From contig NC_079889.1 in assembly GCF_029227915.1 (NCBI RefSeq), positions 8,310,001 to 8,374,000 of the forward strand: 64,000 bases of DNA. Direction: 5' to 3'. The stretch comes from Hydractinia symbiolongicarpus (taxonomy: Eukaryota > Cnidaria > Hydrozoa > Anthoathecata > Hydractiniidae). Below, in pieces: positions 30,044 through 42,231 of the stretch. The notes under the pieces were generated by a model. The model saw only the letters and a list, made by a program, of their open reading frames with translations, was not told the DNA's origin and made no database searches. How positions within the stretch are numbered: position 1 is the first letter of the stretch; every line of letters begins with the position of its first letter. Made by a program: the position numbers and the translations under genes.

Positions 30044-30750
30044 ATGGATATGGATAAGATTGCTGAAATGTTGCTGAAGACATAGCAAAGGAAATTGACA
30101 ACATGAAAAAAATAAACAACAACATTCTGAATAAGGACACCTCAATAAATGAAACACTAAAAAAACAGGACAGCAAAAATCGTGAATTCGAAAATAGAAT
30201 TGCAGCTCTTAAAGACGAGGCAAATGACCTGGAACAATATGGACGAAGAATGATGGTTACAATCAAGGGCATCCCAAGAATAAATGACGAGGACACAAAT
30301 GCAATAGTTGTTGAGATAAGCAAACACATAATGGAAATTCCCTTGTCGATTGGGGATATTGACATATCCCATCGGACATCAAAGGATAAAGATGCCAGTA
30401 TCATTGTCAAGTTTGACAGCCGGAAAAAGAGAGATAGTTTCTACAATTGTCGCCATGAACTGTTCTCAAAAAAAATCACAACAGCAGATCTGGGATATAA
30501 TGACACAAAAGCAAATATATATATTAACGAAAGTTTGACAGCTAAAAACGGAGATCTCTACAGTCATGCGAGAAAGAAGCTCAAAAATACCAAGTTATAT
30601 AAATACGTATCGACAAAACATGCATCAGTAAAAGCTAAAAAAGATGACAGTTTGAACTCAAAAACAGTGACATTGCTAACTAAAGAGGAAATAAACAAGC
30701 TATATTATGACTCGTACCAGAACCAACAAAATGATCAAATCAATGAATGA
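30044..30750 (+). pseudogene. LINE ORF1 protein (coiled coil + nucleic-acid-binding domain)
   Basis: An ATG at 30044 starts MDMDKIAE, but a small indel near 30075 shifts the frame. The long frame (30103-30750) contains a heptad-like helix (MKKINNNILNK...ENRIAALKDEANDLEQYGRR), then an RRM-like fold (IKGIPRI, ISHRTSKDKDASIIVKF, RKKRDSFYNCRHEL) and a basic tail. This is the arrangement of L1/L2 ORF1 proteins, which coat the LINE RNA. Confidence 0.75.
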
Positions 30751-30772
30751 ACACTATAGTACGTATAAATAA

Positions 30773-32565
30773 ATGGACTCTGAAACCTATTTACCAGTAG
30801 AAAATTTAATCTGTAATATTTGTCACAAAACTGCTCTGACTGACTGTATATACTGTAATCTGTGTAACACATGGCTCCATAGGTCCTGTTTAAAACTCAC
30901 AAAGAAAACTCTCACAATTTTATCCAAATGTGAGAGCAATTGGTACTGTAATCCATGTCTGAACAATTTTCTTCCATTTCAACTACAAACAAATACCTCT
31001 TTACTTTCTACTCTGAGTTCTAATAACAGCATACCACCACCTAACCTTAATAAAACCTGTCTCTGTCTCAAAGTTATTAAAAGTCCATTGATTTTCTGTA
31101 GCCTTGGTAAACATTATATACACCAAAGATGTGCTAACATAACATATAAAAATAAAAAAAAGTTAAACTTAAAATTGTGGTCATGTGATGATTGTAGTTC
31201 ACTTCCGTTTAAAGAAATAACTAACGATGAACTAACCAACTTCACCTATAACTCCTTGTTAAACTGTCGTTGTCAAAGTAAATTAAATATTAATCACACC
31301 AACCAGTTTGACAACCTTTTAAACCTACCAGTCTTGACAATCGATAATCCTATTTCTGGGAACTCATCTGTACCATCTGTCCACAACTTCAAATACTATA
31401 CTACTCATGAATTCCACAAACCTAGTATGAAGGCCAACATGAATTCAAACAACTTGTCAATACTGCATACAAACATAAGATCCTTTGCTAAAACATTGGA
31501 CTTTCTGAAACTTGGCAACAGAATGGATCAACAATACAACCTGAATCACTACCTGGTTATCATGTATACGAATATTGTTGTGGTACTACTAGAAACTCAG
31601 GGTGTGGGCTGTATATAAAAGAAAATCTCAACTACAAGGTAAGACAAGATCTTTCTACCTCTTTTTGTACTGAAAATGAAGAGTTCCAAATTTTATTTAT
31701 AGAGACACTGAATGTTCACAATGAGAACATCCTAGTAGGTATTACATATAGACATCCGACAGGAATATTTATAGACAAATTTAAAAACAATCTTGAAGAA
31801 AGCTTTATAAAAACAAGAAAAGAGAATAAGAAACAAATTATAATGGGAGACTTCAACATAAACCTTCTTGACTACAATAATCACTCTAAAACAAACACCT
31901 TCCTAGACTTTATGTTAAACTTCTCATTTCTTCCACATATAACGCAACCAACAAGGCTTAGTGAAAAAGGTAAATACACTTTGATTGACAACATATTTTA
32001 CAATGACATCACTGATATATGCACTAGTGGAAATATTCTCAATTCTGTGACAGACCATCTCGCTAATTTCATAATTATAGATCTAAAGTCATTAGATAGG
32101 AATAATCTTAAAACGGTTAAAAGAGATTTTTTAAAATTCAATTTGGATCTTTTCAAAGATGATTTTCGGACAGAAAACATCAACAAAGTACTAGATAAAC
32201 ATGCACCATTCAGGAAAACCAAGAAAAAGGATCACAAACAACTGAGAAAACCATGGGTAAGTAATCACATATTAGATTTAATTAAAGAAAAACAAATACT
32301 TTATAAAGAATATATTCAATACAAAAACATAGAAATATTACATCAATACAAAGTCCTGAGGAACAAAGTCAATCACACAATAAGGAACGCTAAGTATTAT
32401 TATTTCAAAAGATTCTTTGAGCAACACAAAAATAACATAAAAAAACACTGGGATGGAATAAATCAAATACTGGGAAAGAAGATAACTAGTGCCCATCCTA
32501 CAACAATAATTCAAAATGGTAAAACTCTAACAAAACCATGTGACATAGCATCAGCTGTCAATTAA
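30773..32565 (+). pseudogene. LINE ORF2 N-terminus: PHD-like finger and APE endonuclease
   Basis: 30773-31618 opens with a PHD-type zinc finger (CNICHKTALTDCIYCNLC..WLHRSC...WYCNPC) and a second Cys-rich module. LSILHTNIRSFAKTLD (about 31455) is the start of the APE endonuclease. The next part is missing through an internal deletion. The frame then changes and runs to 32565 with GDFNIN (31843) and TLIDNIF...VTDHLANFII, the D-x-N and S/T-D-H motifs of APE. TPRD-like PWVSNHILDLIKEK follows. Confidence 0.8.
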
Positions 32566-33990
32566 TACTATGTGAATGTTGCACCAAATTTAGTAAAAAA
32601 ACTTCCAAAGTCCAATGAACATTTTACACATTTTTTGACAAATCCTGTAATTGACAGTTTTTTCTGTAATGCAGTCACACATGAAGAGACGACTAGCACC
32701 ATAATGTCACTTGATGATAAAAAGCCATTGACATCTATCACTTTCCAATAAAAATTTTGAAAGTTGTTGATGAAATAATAGCTAATGTGTAAAATTGTCA
32801 ATGAGTCCTTTTCAAGTGGTATATTTCCAGACAAGCTAAAATTGGCAAAGGTACTTCCCCTCTTCAAAAGTGGTGACAGATATGAGGCGAAAAATTACAG
32901 GCCTATTTCCATTTTGCCAATCTTTGACAAAATTATAGAAAGACTAATGCATACCAGGCTGGTATCATTCCTAGATTGTTTTAATATTATTAACACCGCC
33001 CAATATGGCTTTCAAAAGCACAAGTCTACAAATCATGCTATTCTTGAAGTTATAAATAAAGTCTCTTAAGCCTTGAAAAACAAAACACCTTCCAGTTGTG
33101 TATTTCTTGACCTAGCAAAGGCATTTGATACTGTAGATCACACCATCCTTCTAAGAAAACTTCATCATTATGGCATCCGAGGTATACAAAATAAATGGTT
33201 TGCATCCTATCTGACAGATAGAAAACAAAGTGTCTCCATTCTGAATAGTTTATCTCCACCACTAAGCATACAATGTGGGGTGCCCCAAGGTTCCATACTT
33301 GGGCCCCTACTTTTTGTATTATAAATCAATGATATTAGCAATGCATCCAAGGTCTTGGAGGTCACCCAGTTTGCAGATGATACTTGCTTATTCCTAAAAC
33401 GAAAAAACAAAGATCTTCTTGTTAAGGACATAAATCACGAACTCAACAACATCAGTGAATGGCTGGTATCAAATGCTCTTAGTCTCAATGTTAAAAAATC
33501 AAATTTTCTCTATTTCAGGAACAAACAAGATGAAGAATCACCTTTAATTAAAATCATGGGCTCTAAAATCGAACAAAAACAGGTTGTCAAGTATCTAGGT
33601 ATACACATTGATGACAAGCTAAACTGGGAAGAACAGGTAACACAGGTAAAAATCAAAACATCACAAGGTATCGGCATATTGCATAAAGTCAAACATTTAA
33701 TACCAGCATCAAGCATCGTTAATGTATATGCCAGCTTTGTGCAATCTCATTTATTATACTGTAACCTTGCCTGGGGATCTCCATATACCAAACTTGACAA
33801 ACTTAACGTCCAAATCGCAAAGGTTCATAAAGTCATTAATAAAATTATAAAAATTAAAAATCTACAAAATCTTAAACATATTTACATCACGGAATCATGT
33901 AAATTGATGTATAACTTTCAAAATAATATGCTACCAAGTAACATAAACAAACTTTTTAAACAATCTAGCACTGTTCATTGCGGAGAGTAG
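32566..33990 (+). pseudogene. LINE ORF2 reverse transcriptase, interrupted
   Basis: Three blocks in one frame (32785-33990) are separated by TAA codons at 33067 and 33322. Motifs: RPISILPIFDKIIERLM, QYGFQKHKST, SCVFLDLAKAFDTVDH (motif A), CGVPQGSILGPLLF (motif B), VTQFADDTCLF (motif C, FADD), and KTKYLGI-like VVKYLGIHIDD. This is the CR1/L2/Jockey type. 32566-32784 is out of frame. After 33985 the sequence changes to a GCG-rich palindromic segment. Confidence 0.85.
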
Positions 33991-34537
33991 CGGAGTGCGC
34001 GCCAGCGCACGGAGCGTAGCGAAGCCTATTTCCTCATTATATAAGCCAAATATAAGGGAAAAGAAGTACGATGGAGAGTATATAGCATTTCTATGCGATT
34101 TCGTCCCTATACATCCGAATTATAAAAATTCAAACAAAAAATCACAGTAATTCAGCAATTAAATTTGGTCATTCTTTAGTACAGTTTATAGTAAGCGAGA
34201 CAACGTGTTTATCAAGGAGCAAAGCGATGGAGTGTTTGTTGTTTTTTAAAGATGGTGCCAAGCGGAAAATGGGGACGAACTGATATTTTCAAGAAAACGA
34301 AAGAGGGAAGTATGAATAGCTAGCTAGTATATCACTATTTTTTACATGTAATGAACCTCTTCTCACCCACACCTAACTAGCAAATAACTACCAACATATG
34401 TGGCAAAATAAGCTGCTATAACACTACCAAATTGGCTAGCTAGCAGCATAAACTAGGTAGTAACCAGCACAAAACTGTTAGATAGATAGATAGATGTTCA
34501 TATTTTACATGGCTAGCCTCACAAATATCGAGGGATA
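33991..34537. other. Unassigned DNA with GCG palindrome
   Basis: Begins with AGTGCGCGCCAGCGCACGG and GGAGCGTAGCGAAG, a short palindromic block of unusual composition for this region. The rest is AT-rich with a GATAGATAGATA run (about 34480-34495). No gene. Confidence 0.4.
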
Positions 34538-34826
34538 TACCCTGTCTATTATTTCCAGGAGGGGCCATGGCTTAGATGGAGAGTCCTAGAGTAATGCTCA
34601 TTTTGAGCGACGCAGACCCAGTTAGGGCCCGCGCTCTACTAGACAACTCCCGGCAACATCCAACGACCCACACAATGTGCCATCTTCCCAATTTCCCTCA
34701 CATGGCTTGGGTTAACCCGGGGCTATGGTAACATTCACTCGCCCATGTTGAATCGCCGTCAAGAGGAATCGAACCCCGGTCTCCCGCACAGAGTACGAGA
34801 GCTATAACCACTAATCTACGGCGCCA
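34538..34826 (-). mobile_element. tRNA-derived SINE, copy 2 (uninterrupted)
   Basis: About 289 bp. On - the head reads GGCGCC, box A TAGATTAGTGG, then box B GGTTCGATTCC, as RNA polymerase III promoters require. The tail ends TAATAGACAGGGTA. It is the empty-site counterpart of the SINE split by the pogo-type element at 21925-24746. Confidence 0.8.
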
Positions 34827-35629
34827 TTCAAAAGTTGTACGTAGCAGAGGGTAGACTGTTTTTCTCACTAGCTACTTATCTGACATAAAACTTGCTACTT
34901 GGCCGGCATAAAATTAGCTATGTAGCTAGATTTAAATGATCCTTAAGACATATTTTCTAGTCATACACATACTGCACAATGAGTTAATTATGCTCTGATT
35001 AGGAAAGTACCATCAAATATCTACAATTATCCACAAAATATGTTGGTTCTAACAATTTTAGACAAAAAACTAAGAACCAAAAGTTTAGCCAAATCAGCAA
35101 AAGAACATTGGTATAGACATATATTCTTTTTAGCAGAAGAGCCTGGACTTTTTTTATAAATAAAAGAATAAATGCAACTCCATAATGTGTTTTTTGCAAC
35201 CTTGTCCATAGTATTTATTTTGAAAAATACAGTGAAAATGGAAGGTTATGTAGAGCTATCACTATTGGAATATTAATAATATATAGAAGGGACATATGTC
35301 CTCAAATCAAATCTTTTTTTTGCTTTGGTTTTGTTTATATATATATTTTCAAATTTTGATCTTATTATCTGTTGTGGCCAATATTGGAGTACATGTTTTA
35401 AGAATTGGAGAAGTCTTAAAACTTATATTCTTTTTAGCAGAACTTTGTTATAATGATATTTAGTATATTTTACAGACCATACCTTATTTTACCGCCAAAA
35501 AGAATATTGAAGGAAAATTTTCTTTTTTAGAAAATAAAAATTACCCAATTTATCATAAAAATTATTTATTTATAACAAGTTATTTGTTGAAATGTGCACC
35601 TGTGAAGTTTTGTATATATATTTATTCAT
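34827..35629. other. Unassigned AT-rich DNA
   Basis: No credible coding sequence. TATTCTTTTTAGCAGAA occurs twice (about 35122 and 35427), perhaps a decayed repeat. Confidence 0.4.
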
Positions 35630-35740
35630 GCCCTGTTGGTCTAACGGCTATGATACTAATGTAAATGAGAGATCCAGGTTCAAATCCTGGACAGGGCAGA
35701 GAAAAACAAATTATCTTGCACCTACAATAACCAGGTAATC
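35630..35740 (+). mobile_element. Short tRNA-like SINE, copy 1
   Basis: 35630-35698 folds as a tRNA: a 7-bp acceptor stem GCCCTGT/ACAGGGC and a T arm CCAGG/CCTGG. Box A is TGGTCTAACGG. Box B is GGTTCAAATCC, one base off consensus. The anticodon arm does not form a standard 5-bp stem with a 7-base loop. The following 40 bp (TTATCTTGCACCTACAA..) is shared with 48484-48593, so this is a SINE family and not a tRNA gene. Confidence 0.7.
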
Positions 35741-36028
35741 ATGACTAAATGCTATAGCTGTATTGAGAATAATAGTAATTTTTGAATTGTGGAGGGTAGA
35801 GTTGCATACATTCATCATTTTCATTTATACAGCACAATGTCATGTCAAAAAAGGCAGGTATAACTTGATCATCCAGACACCAAGGTTAGCTGCTGGCTAC
35901 TAAGTATATAGGAAAATTGTTTGTGACATGCCCAGACACAATAATTGAGATTATTCTGTTTTGATTAGGAATACCCATTATATAGATATTTAGTTAGCTA
36001 TATCGTTTCCAAAAAATGAATTGCCATA
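35741..36028. other. Unassigned DNA
   Basis: About 290 bp, AT-rich, nothing recognised. Confidence 0.4.
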
Positions 36029-37045
36029 GGGAGCGTTCACATATTACGTAATCAATTTTTTGCCTAATTTCTACTCCCACCTCCCCCATGTAATCAGTCG
36101 TAATCATTTGGTCGACCCCCTCCCAAAATTACGTCATCATCTACTTACCACCCCCCCCCCCCAATATTTCATTTTCTCGGTTATACCAGACCCTACAAAA
36201 GTTTTAGATATTTACAGTTTTATATTTTACTTTTATATTTTACATGCAAGATATAGAATATGGTGAATACAAACGCTTTAAGCCGCTTTTATATTTTATA
36301 TGACATATACTATAAATTTGATCGTGTAACATACGTTATATGATGAAAATTTTTATGATCATATATATATGATCGAATTTTTAAAGATAGAACACGTCCT
36401 ATTTTTTATATGATATATGATCATATAAACCTATTGTCCTCTTTTGAAATTGAGATGTTAACCAATCATAACGCGTTTTCAATTGTACCGAAGTTATGTA
36501 AACATGAAACAAACATACAGAAGAGCGAGGAAATATTCAAGAGAAAAACATTGCAGAAAGAAAATCTAAAAACACAGACAAATTTTTTCAACAAACCCAA
36601 GAATTTCGTCAAAATTTCTGCCGCCATTTGCAAGTAATTCTTAGTCATTCTCCTCTTCTAAACGCAATTCCGAGATCCAAGTCCTACTCCGCCACGGCTT
36701 AACCCTTCTTGACTTTTTTTGAGACAACTGCAATTATTACAGCAGCCGCGCAAGTCCTCATCCTCATGTTGATGAAGAAAAAGAAGTGAAAGTAAAATTC
36801 GATGCACAATATATGATCGTGTAACGCCATTGCATATGATGAGACGAGCAGGTGGTTTATATGATGATATATCGTATGTCATATAAAATTTGATCGTGTA
36901 AAAGCGGCTTTAGATAGTTGATATTTTTCACACCCCATCAAACCACTTGACCCCTCCCCCCTCCCCCCTCCCCCATATTCAAGCGTGAGCAATTTCGATG
37001 ACCCCCCCTCCCCCCAACTTGATTACGTAATATGTTAACGCTCCC
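36029..37045. mobile_element. MITE with 28-bp TIRs and ATA duplication, containing a second MITE
   Basis: Ends are GGGAGCGTTCACATATTACG and its complement, one mismatch, flanked by ATA on each side. C-rich runs (CCCCCC) lie just inside both ends in inverted fashion. A second inverted-repeat element is nested at 36281-36909. No coding sequence. The 3-bp duplication suits PIF/Harbinger mobilisation. Confidence 0.8.
36281..36909. mobile_element. Nested MITE with TTA duplication
   Basis: Ends AGCCGCTTTTA... and ...AAAAGCGGCT are flanked by TTA at 36278-36280 and 36910-36912. Subterminal ATATGATCATAT and TTTGATCGTGTAA words are mirrored at the two ends. The TWA duplication is typical of PIF/Harbinger-derived MITEs. 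Confidence 0.8.
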
Positions 37046-37537
37046 ATACCATATTGGTCAAGAACCGTAATGGTGGGGACACCGATGCCGTGTTTTTACG
37101 GATTCTAATTGGTGAGATTATAAACAAAATGTAATATCGTTGATTGATTGGACAAAATGGATCACGTAGATTTTTCCAAACACAAAAGTTCTTTGCTTTG
37201 ATTGGACAAAATGGAACACGTGGTTTAGGCCATCGAATTATACTTTCCTGGCGCCACTTTTTTTTCAAACCCTCTGGTAATTTACCGGAGCGTGTTGTGT
37301 TTGTTTGCTGGGACTTTATTGACATTGGAACATACATTGGATAAGTATTATTTGATAACTTCGTCCGTGTCTTTTGCTAGCAACCAAACAAACATTTAGG
37401 TGCAAACTGCAGCTAGTGCATCTTTTAGTAAATTTACTTAATTTTTTGTCTGATTTTTAGACCCCTGCTGTGTCCTGCATTTATATAGTAAAAGGGTTTG
37501 TTTACCTGATCAACCATTTAGTGCAGACAAATTCATC
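37046..37537 (+). promoter_or_regulatory. Upstream region of the Helitron gene
   Basis: Two GATTGGACAAAATGGA repeats (about 37143 and 37198), each containing an ATTGG (inverted CCAAT) box and followed by ACACGT or TCACGT. A TATATAG box at about 37482 lies 55 nt before the ATG at 37538. The arrangement is promoter-like, but the function is inferred. Confidence 0.5.
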
Positions 37538-40431
37538 ATGATATCAGTCCAAGCATATCGTGCCACCATCGGTTCTTTTTATAATGTAGCCGCTAGTCAC
37601 TCCAATAACATTAAGAATGGTAGAAATTTTCACACACAATCAGGAATGTTTTTTGACAATCTTGATAATAACAACCACTTTATTCATTTTTTGAAACTTT
37701 TTATTTCGATAATTTTCATGTGTTGTCTGAGCTGTAACATTAATCTTGCATGTTTGAAGTTACTGTTATTGTTATCCGGGGATATTGAAAGCAATCCTGG
37801 ACCCTTCAATAACAATGATATTGACTTCCAAATAACACTACAAGAATCTTTTGCTGCCCATCTTCTAAATCAGTCAAATTCTGCAGACCATATAGTTGCT
37901 TATGCTAGAAGTATTGGTCTGTCGAATATAACATATCGAGAAAATACAATAGGGGATGGCAACTGCTTTTATAGAGCAATAGTACAGCAATTTAATCGCC
38001 CTGAGATCAGACAAATTGTACCCCCTGAACTACATTTTCAGGATCATCTCCAACTGCGAGAAGCTGTGGTCAAATTTGTTCGCAAAAATAGTGATATGGA
38101 AATTTTTAAAAATAACAGAGACTTTTTATTTACAAAACCAGAAGAGTGGGAACATGACTTACAAACTCAATCAAGGCCTACTGTTTATGTTGAAGAGATT
38201 TTCATACGTGCTACTGCAATAATGCTGGGCATCAACATTTTGATAACATCAGATACTAGTACTGCATTACATCCATATACCCTTATAAGTTTTAGTCATG
38301 ATGAAACACATGATATTTCTGGTGAACAACAAGTCGCACATCTATTGACTGATGGTACCACTACAGGTGCTTTCATGTTGCTTGGAAGGGTTAATGACAA
38401 TCATTACCAATCGCTGATCTTTGATGACAATGTGAGCATTCCTCCTGTTACATCATTCAGTCCACCTAAGAAAGTTCCTTGTTTGTCATCAAAAAGTACA
38501 ATCCAGCCTGAAAATATAACCAATCAGGCTGGTGAAAAGGAAGTGACTACTTTGAAGGAAAGTCAAGATCTTTCAGTAGAGAAAATACTGGAATCTCTTA
38601 TGTCTTCTTATAAAACAACAAAAAAGAAAAATGATAGAGAATATGCTCTAAAGCAAAAGTGTCTTCAGTTGAATATTAAATATGAAGAACCTGAAGTCAA
38701 TGAAACAATTATCGAAACAAAAAGAAGGCGCTCTCGTATATATTATAGATGCAGAAAAGCCGTTTGTAAAACAGCTGTGGGTAAACAGAAAAATTCAAAT
38801 TTAAAAAACCGACCTGTTACACTGCCAATCACTACACACAATCAGAAAAATATTTTGTCAACAAATTTACCAACCACACAACAGTCCATACTAACAAATT
38901 TATCAACCCTACAGTCAATCTCAACAGTTGTCACAGGCAACCAGTCCAGTGATCAAGACATTTTTGGAAGTGAAACTGCCACCATTCATCAAAATCCCGA
39001 TGTAGTGGCTGCTGTAATACAGTTTGAAGAAGGTGAGAAATTACATAGTTTATCAACCTGTAAAACTTGTTTTGAAACTCGACCAGTATTTCACGCAACA
39101 CCTCCAATAAGACCTACTGCAAAAAATGAAACAAAACCAATTGCTGTTAAGCCTTGGAAAATATTCAGCGATGGTAGGTGTGATAGGTGTCACAGGGAGA
39201 GTCTTAGTCGTTTTAAAAAGAATGTTAAGACACCTGCTAGATTTTCAGGTATACTGTCAGCTGATAATGACGACTTGGGTCCGTTACACGATAACATTCG
39301 TCATAATGATATGCATTTTTTACCAGTACCACCATATCTCCAAAATTTGACCATACTAGAAGTAGCATTAATTCGTCGTATTACTGTCATTATGAATATA
39401 CACCTCCTGCGGTATGGCATGCTTGCATCAAAAGGTCATTGCATCAGTTTTCCTCAAAGAATGCAAATTGCTACTGAACTGCCATCATTACCGTCAGAAG
39501 TTGGAATAGTGGTTATTAAAAAGAAAGGAATTCAAAATTCAGTTCAACAGTATACTGTGCAAAGGGGTAAAGTTGAAAACGCATTACGGGGACTGTGTTT
39601 TGGATACCCAGAAGGGGGTGTTGAAGGTCCAGATACTAAAAATAAACATCAATACAATGGCTCTGATCACATTGACAAACCTTTAAAAGGACGCTACTTC
39701 CAGTTCCTGCCGAATGAATACTATAAGGATGTCTCAATAAAATATGACCGCATTCAAAATTTACCAGAGATGCGTTCTGAATTACCTGATTTGCCAGTTG
39801 TGGAATTGCCAAATATCATACCAGAAGGAGATAAGGGTCCTGCTGAAAATCAATTTCAACAAAACTTACCTGACGATGACGAGAGTATAACCCGTTCTGG
39901 TTTAGTTTGCCCGATTGAACCTAAAGATGCTGACAAAGAGTTACGAATAGTACTGGAGAAGCTCTTGGGTTCTGAAGATGCAGTTAATCAAGCTCTTCAA
40001 CATGGCACAGTTGCGAATGCAAATTTAGAATATACACGAGAACGGCCTATTCGGGAATTAAAAACTCCTGGGTTTTTTACTATGGCATACCCAACTGTTT
40101 TTATTAATGGAAATTGTGACTTAACTGTTCCAAGGTTAAATAAAATTAACTTTGAGGAATACATCGAACATATATATTATTGTTCTGATAATCGTGTAGC
40201 ACGTCATCCGTACTTGAAATTTTTCTTATTAAATATGCGTTTGCGAATGCAAGCATTGCAGCAGGGTAGCTTTCTTGTTTCCCAACAATTAAATGATGCT
40301 CATCTCACAATCGCTGAACTTCGAGATAATTTACAAAATGATGATGATTCAGTTCCACGTAAAATTATTAGTATTGGAAAAAACCTGGTAAATACTGATC
40401 CATATTGGAGAGACCAAAAAAAAAATTGGAT
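37538..40431 (+). CDS. Helitron protein N-terminal part: 2A motif, OTU protease, Cys-rich region
   Basis: Starts at the ATG at 37538, 55 nt after a TATA box. Residues 48-80 form a hydrophobic leader rich in L, I, F and C. GDIESNPGP (81-89) is a canonical 2A ribosome-skipping motif, which would release the leader between G88 and P89. OTU domain at about 130-295: GDGNCFYRAI with D140 and C143, then HYQSL with H289. A Cys-rich region follows (STCKTCFETRP, DGRCDRCHRES, about 507-560). The final part enters the Helitron Rep N-terminal region (PRKIISIGKNL). The open frame runs on to 40552, but true coding changes frame at a run of ten A near 40416-40425. Confidence 0.8.
37778..37804 (+). other. 2A ribosome-skipping motif
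   Basis: Encodes GDIESNPGP, matching the D-x-E-x-N-P-G-P consensus, directly after a leucine-rich hydrophobic leader. In animal retroelements and NLR-type genes, such 2A leaders can direct secretion of the uncleaved fraction. Here it precedes an OTU domain. Confidence 0.85.
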
Positions 40432-42231
40432 GCCATGCTGTTTTTTAGACGAAATGAATTTGGCGATTTACCAGCATATTTTGATACCAACAGTTGTGCC
40501 GAATTTCATTGGAAACCATTGCATGAACTACTTATTAAGTATTATGCGTTGATAAACAATGTAAACGAAGATGCTGTACGCCAGCAAATGGAAAGTGATA
40601 ATAAATTCAAGCGGGAAATGATTCTACAAAATCTTCATATTGTGACACAGTATTTCGATGCAAGGACTATAAATTACTTCGCCACAGTTAGTAAGGAAGT
40701 ATTTCAATATGATGACTATTGGTTGCGATATAAATTTGCTAAAAGTCGAGGTGAGATACATGGACACGCAATAATATCGTCATCTAAACATGCCCGGAAA
40801 GTCAAAACTATAATGGATAGCTTGTCTGATGATGTTGCAGACTCACAAGCATTAAAACCTGCAGCGCAAGAACTTCAAAATTGGTTACAAACAACAAATG
40901 AAGACAGTAATGACATTTTTTCACCAATGTTTACTTCACTGCATCCTGCTGGTGGAAATGAAATTATAGATACTTCTGGAATTAGAACTTGGGTTCCAAA
41001 CAAAGATCAATGGGCCAGACCAGAGGGGACCCAAGCTCCACCGGACCATAACCCATTGGCACAAGAACTTTCGAATGTTGCTAGTCATGAAGGTGGTATA
41101 AAAGAGCAACATACCCATCTTGTGAACAGAATTGGCCTCCATAATTGTAATTCCAATTGTTTGCGTTATCGCCGTAAGAATAAAAAAGATACTGCTTCAC
41201 AGAAGTACTGTCGCTTTCATTTTGGCGATCTTGATCCACAAACCAAAAAAACAAGTGGTAAAGAGATTCATCCTTTTAATGCTGTCATAACAGAAGGGGA
41301 ACATCCTAGATATGAGGGACCACGGGATCATCCTCGCTTGATGATGCATGTAAAAACACGCCTACTTAGTTGGTTAGCAAATTGTGATAGCCAACCCATT
41401 ATCGATCAGAACCTTCTCGCTCTAAAAAAATACATTGCTAGTTATGCTTGCAAAGGTGCTGCTTCAACGGAAGATTTAGTACATGTTTATCGCCATCTCA
41501 TTGAAAACACTGATGATGGAAGCACTGTTAAAAATTTGGCTCAACGACTACTTCAAAAAATTGCGGGTTTAGTAGATGTTCCAGGTGCTGCGGCGGATTT
41601 CATTAATAGTGGTGGTCGTCTGACTAGATGTACCAGGAATTTTCGATACATTGGTATCAGTGGTTTCCGAGCCTTGGAAACGTCTGGTGAAGATGGAACT
41701 GTTACAAAAAGTAGCGCATTAGACAAATACTTAAGTGATAAGCGGAGAGAAACTGAGCCAGAAATATCATTATGGAACTGGAGCAAAAAGTGTAATTGTA
41801 CCTGCAAAGTAGATCACGTCCCAGTTTTTACAGGAATATCTACAAAACCTGTCTGGCCTGTTACTGAGGACTATGCAAAAGCTATGCTCATTATATTTTC
41901 TGTTGGAACGTGGCACAATACTGAAGATTTGAAGGAACAACATGAGTCATTTGCTGCTGCTTTGGCTTCCCTTGTTCAAACTGAAGAATGCCCATCAATA
42001 TTAATTGATTCATTGAAAGAGGCTAAACAATCATTCGATAAAAAAAGCGAGAGAACACAAAGTCACACCCGTGCAATCAATATTGAAACCAATACTCAGT
42101 CTTCGGATCAATCATCACAATATACAGATGCAAGTTCCCAATGTTCCCAAAATTCTGCCATTGCACAAATGAACATAGGTAGAGCAATAATGAGAGATAT
42201 TGCTAGGCACCATGTTGCTGATATCAATTAG
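40405..42231 (+). pseudogene. Helitron Rep (HUH, Y2) domain, ended by TAG
   Basis: In the 608-codon frame, RGEIHGHAIIS holds the H-x-H metal motif (H119, H121), and KKYIASYACKG holds two tyrosines spaced Y-x3-Y (Y343, Y347), the Helitron rolling-circle nuclease signature. The FHWKPLHELLIKYY block and a CNSNCLRYRR..YCRFHFG zinc-like region lie in the expected order. The TAG at 42229-42231 interrupts the frame. The same frame then continues into the helicase. Confidence 0.85.

Larger units (their letters stand above)
30044..33990 (+). mobile_element. CR1/L2-like LINE, decayed
   Basis: Two-gene non-LTR element: ORF1 with a coiled coil and RRM-like region, then ORF2 with a PHD-type zinc finger, APE endonuclease and FADD reverse transcriptase. 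Several stops and indels, plus an internal deletion in the endonuclease. The text stops at 33990, before the usual end of ORF2. Confidence 0.85.
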
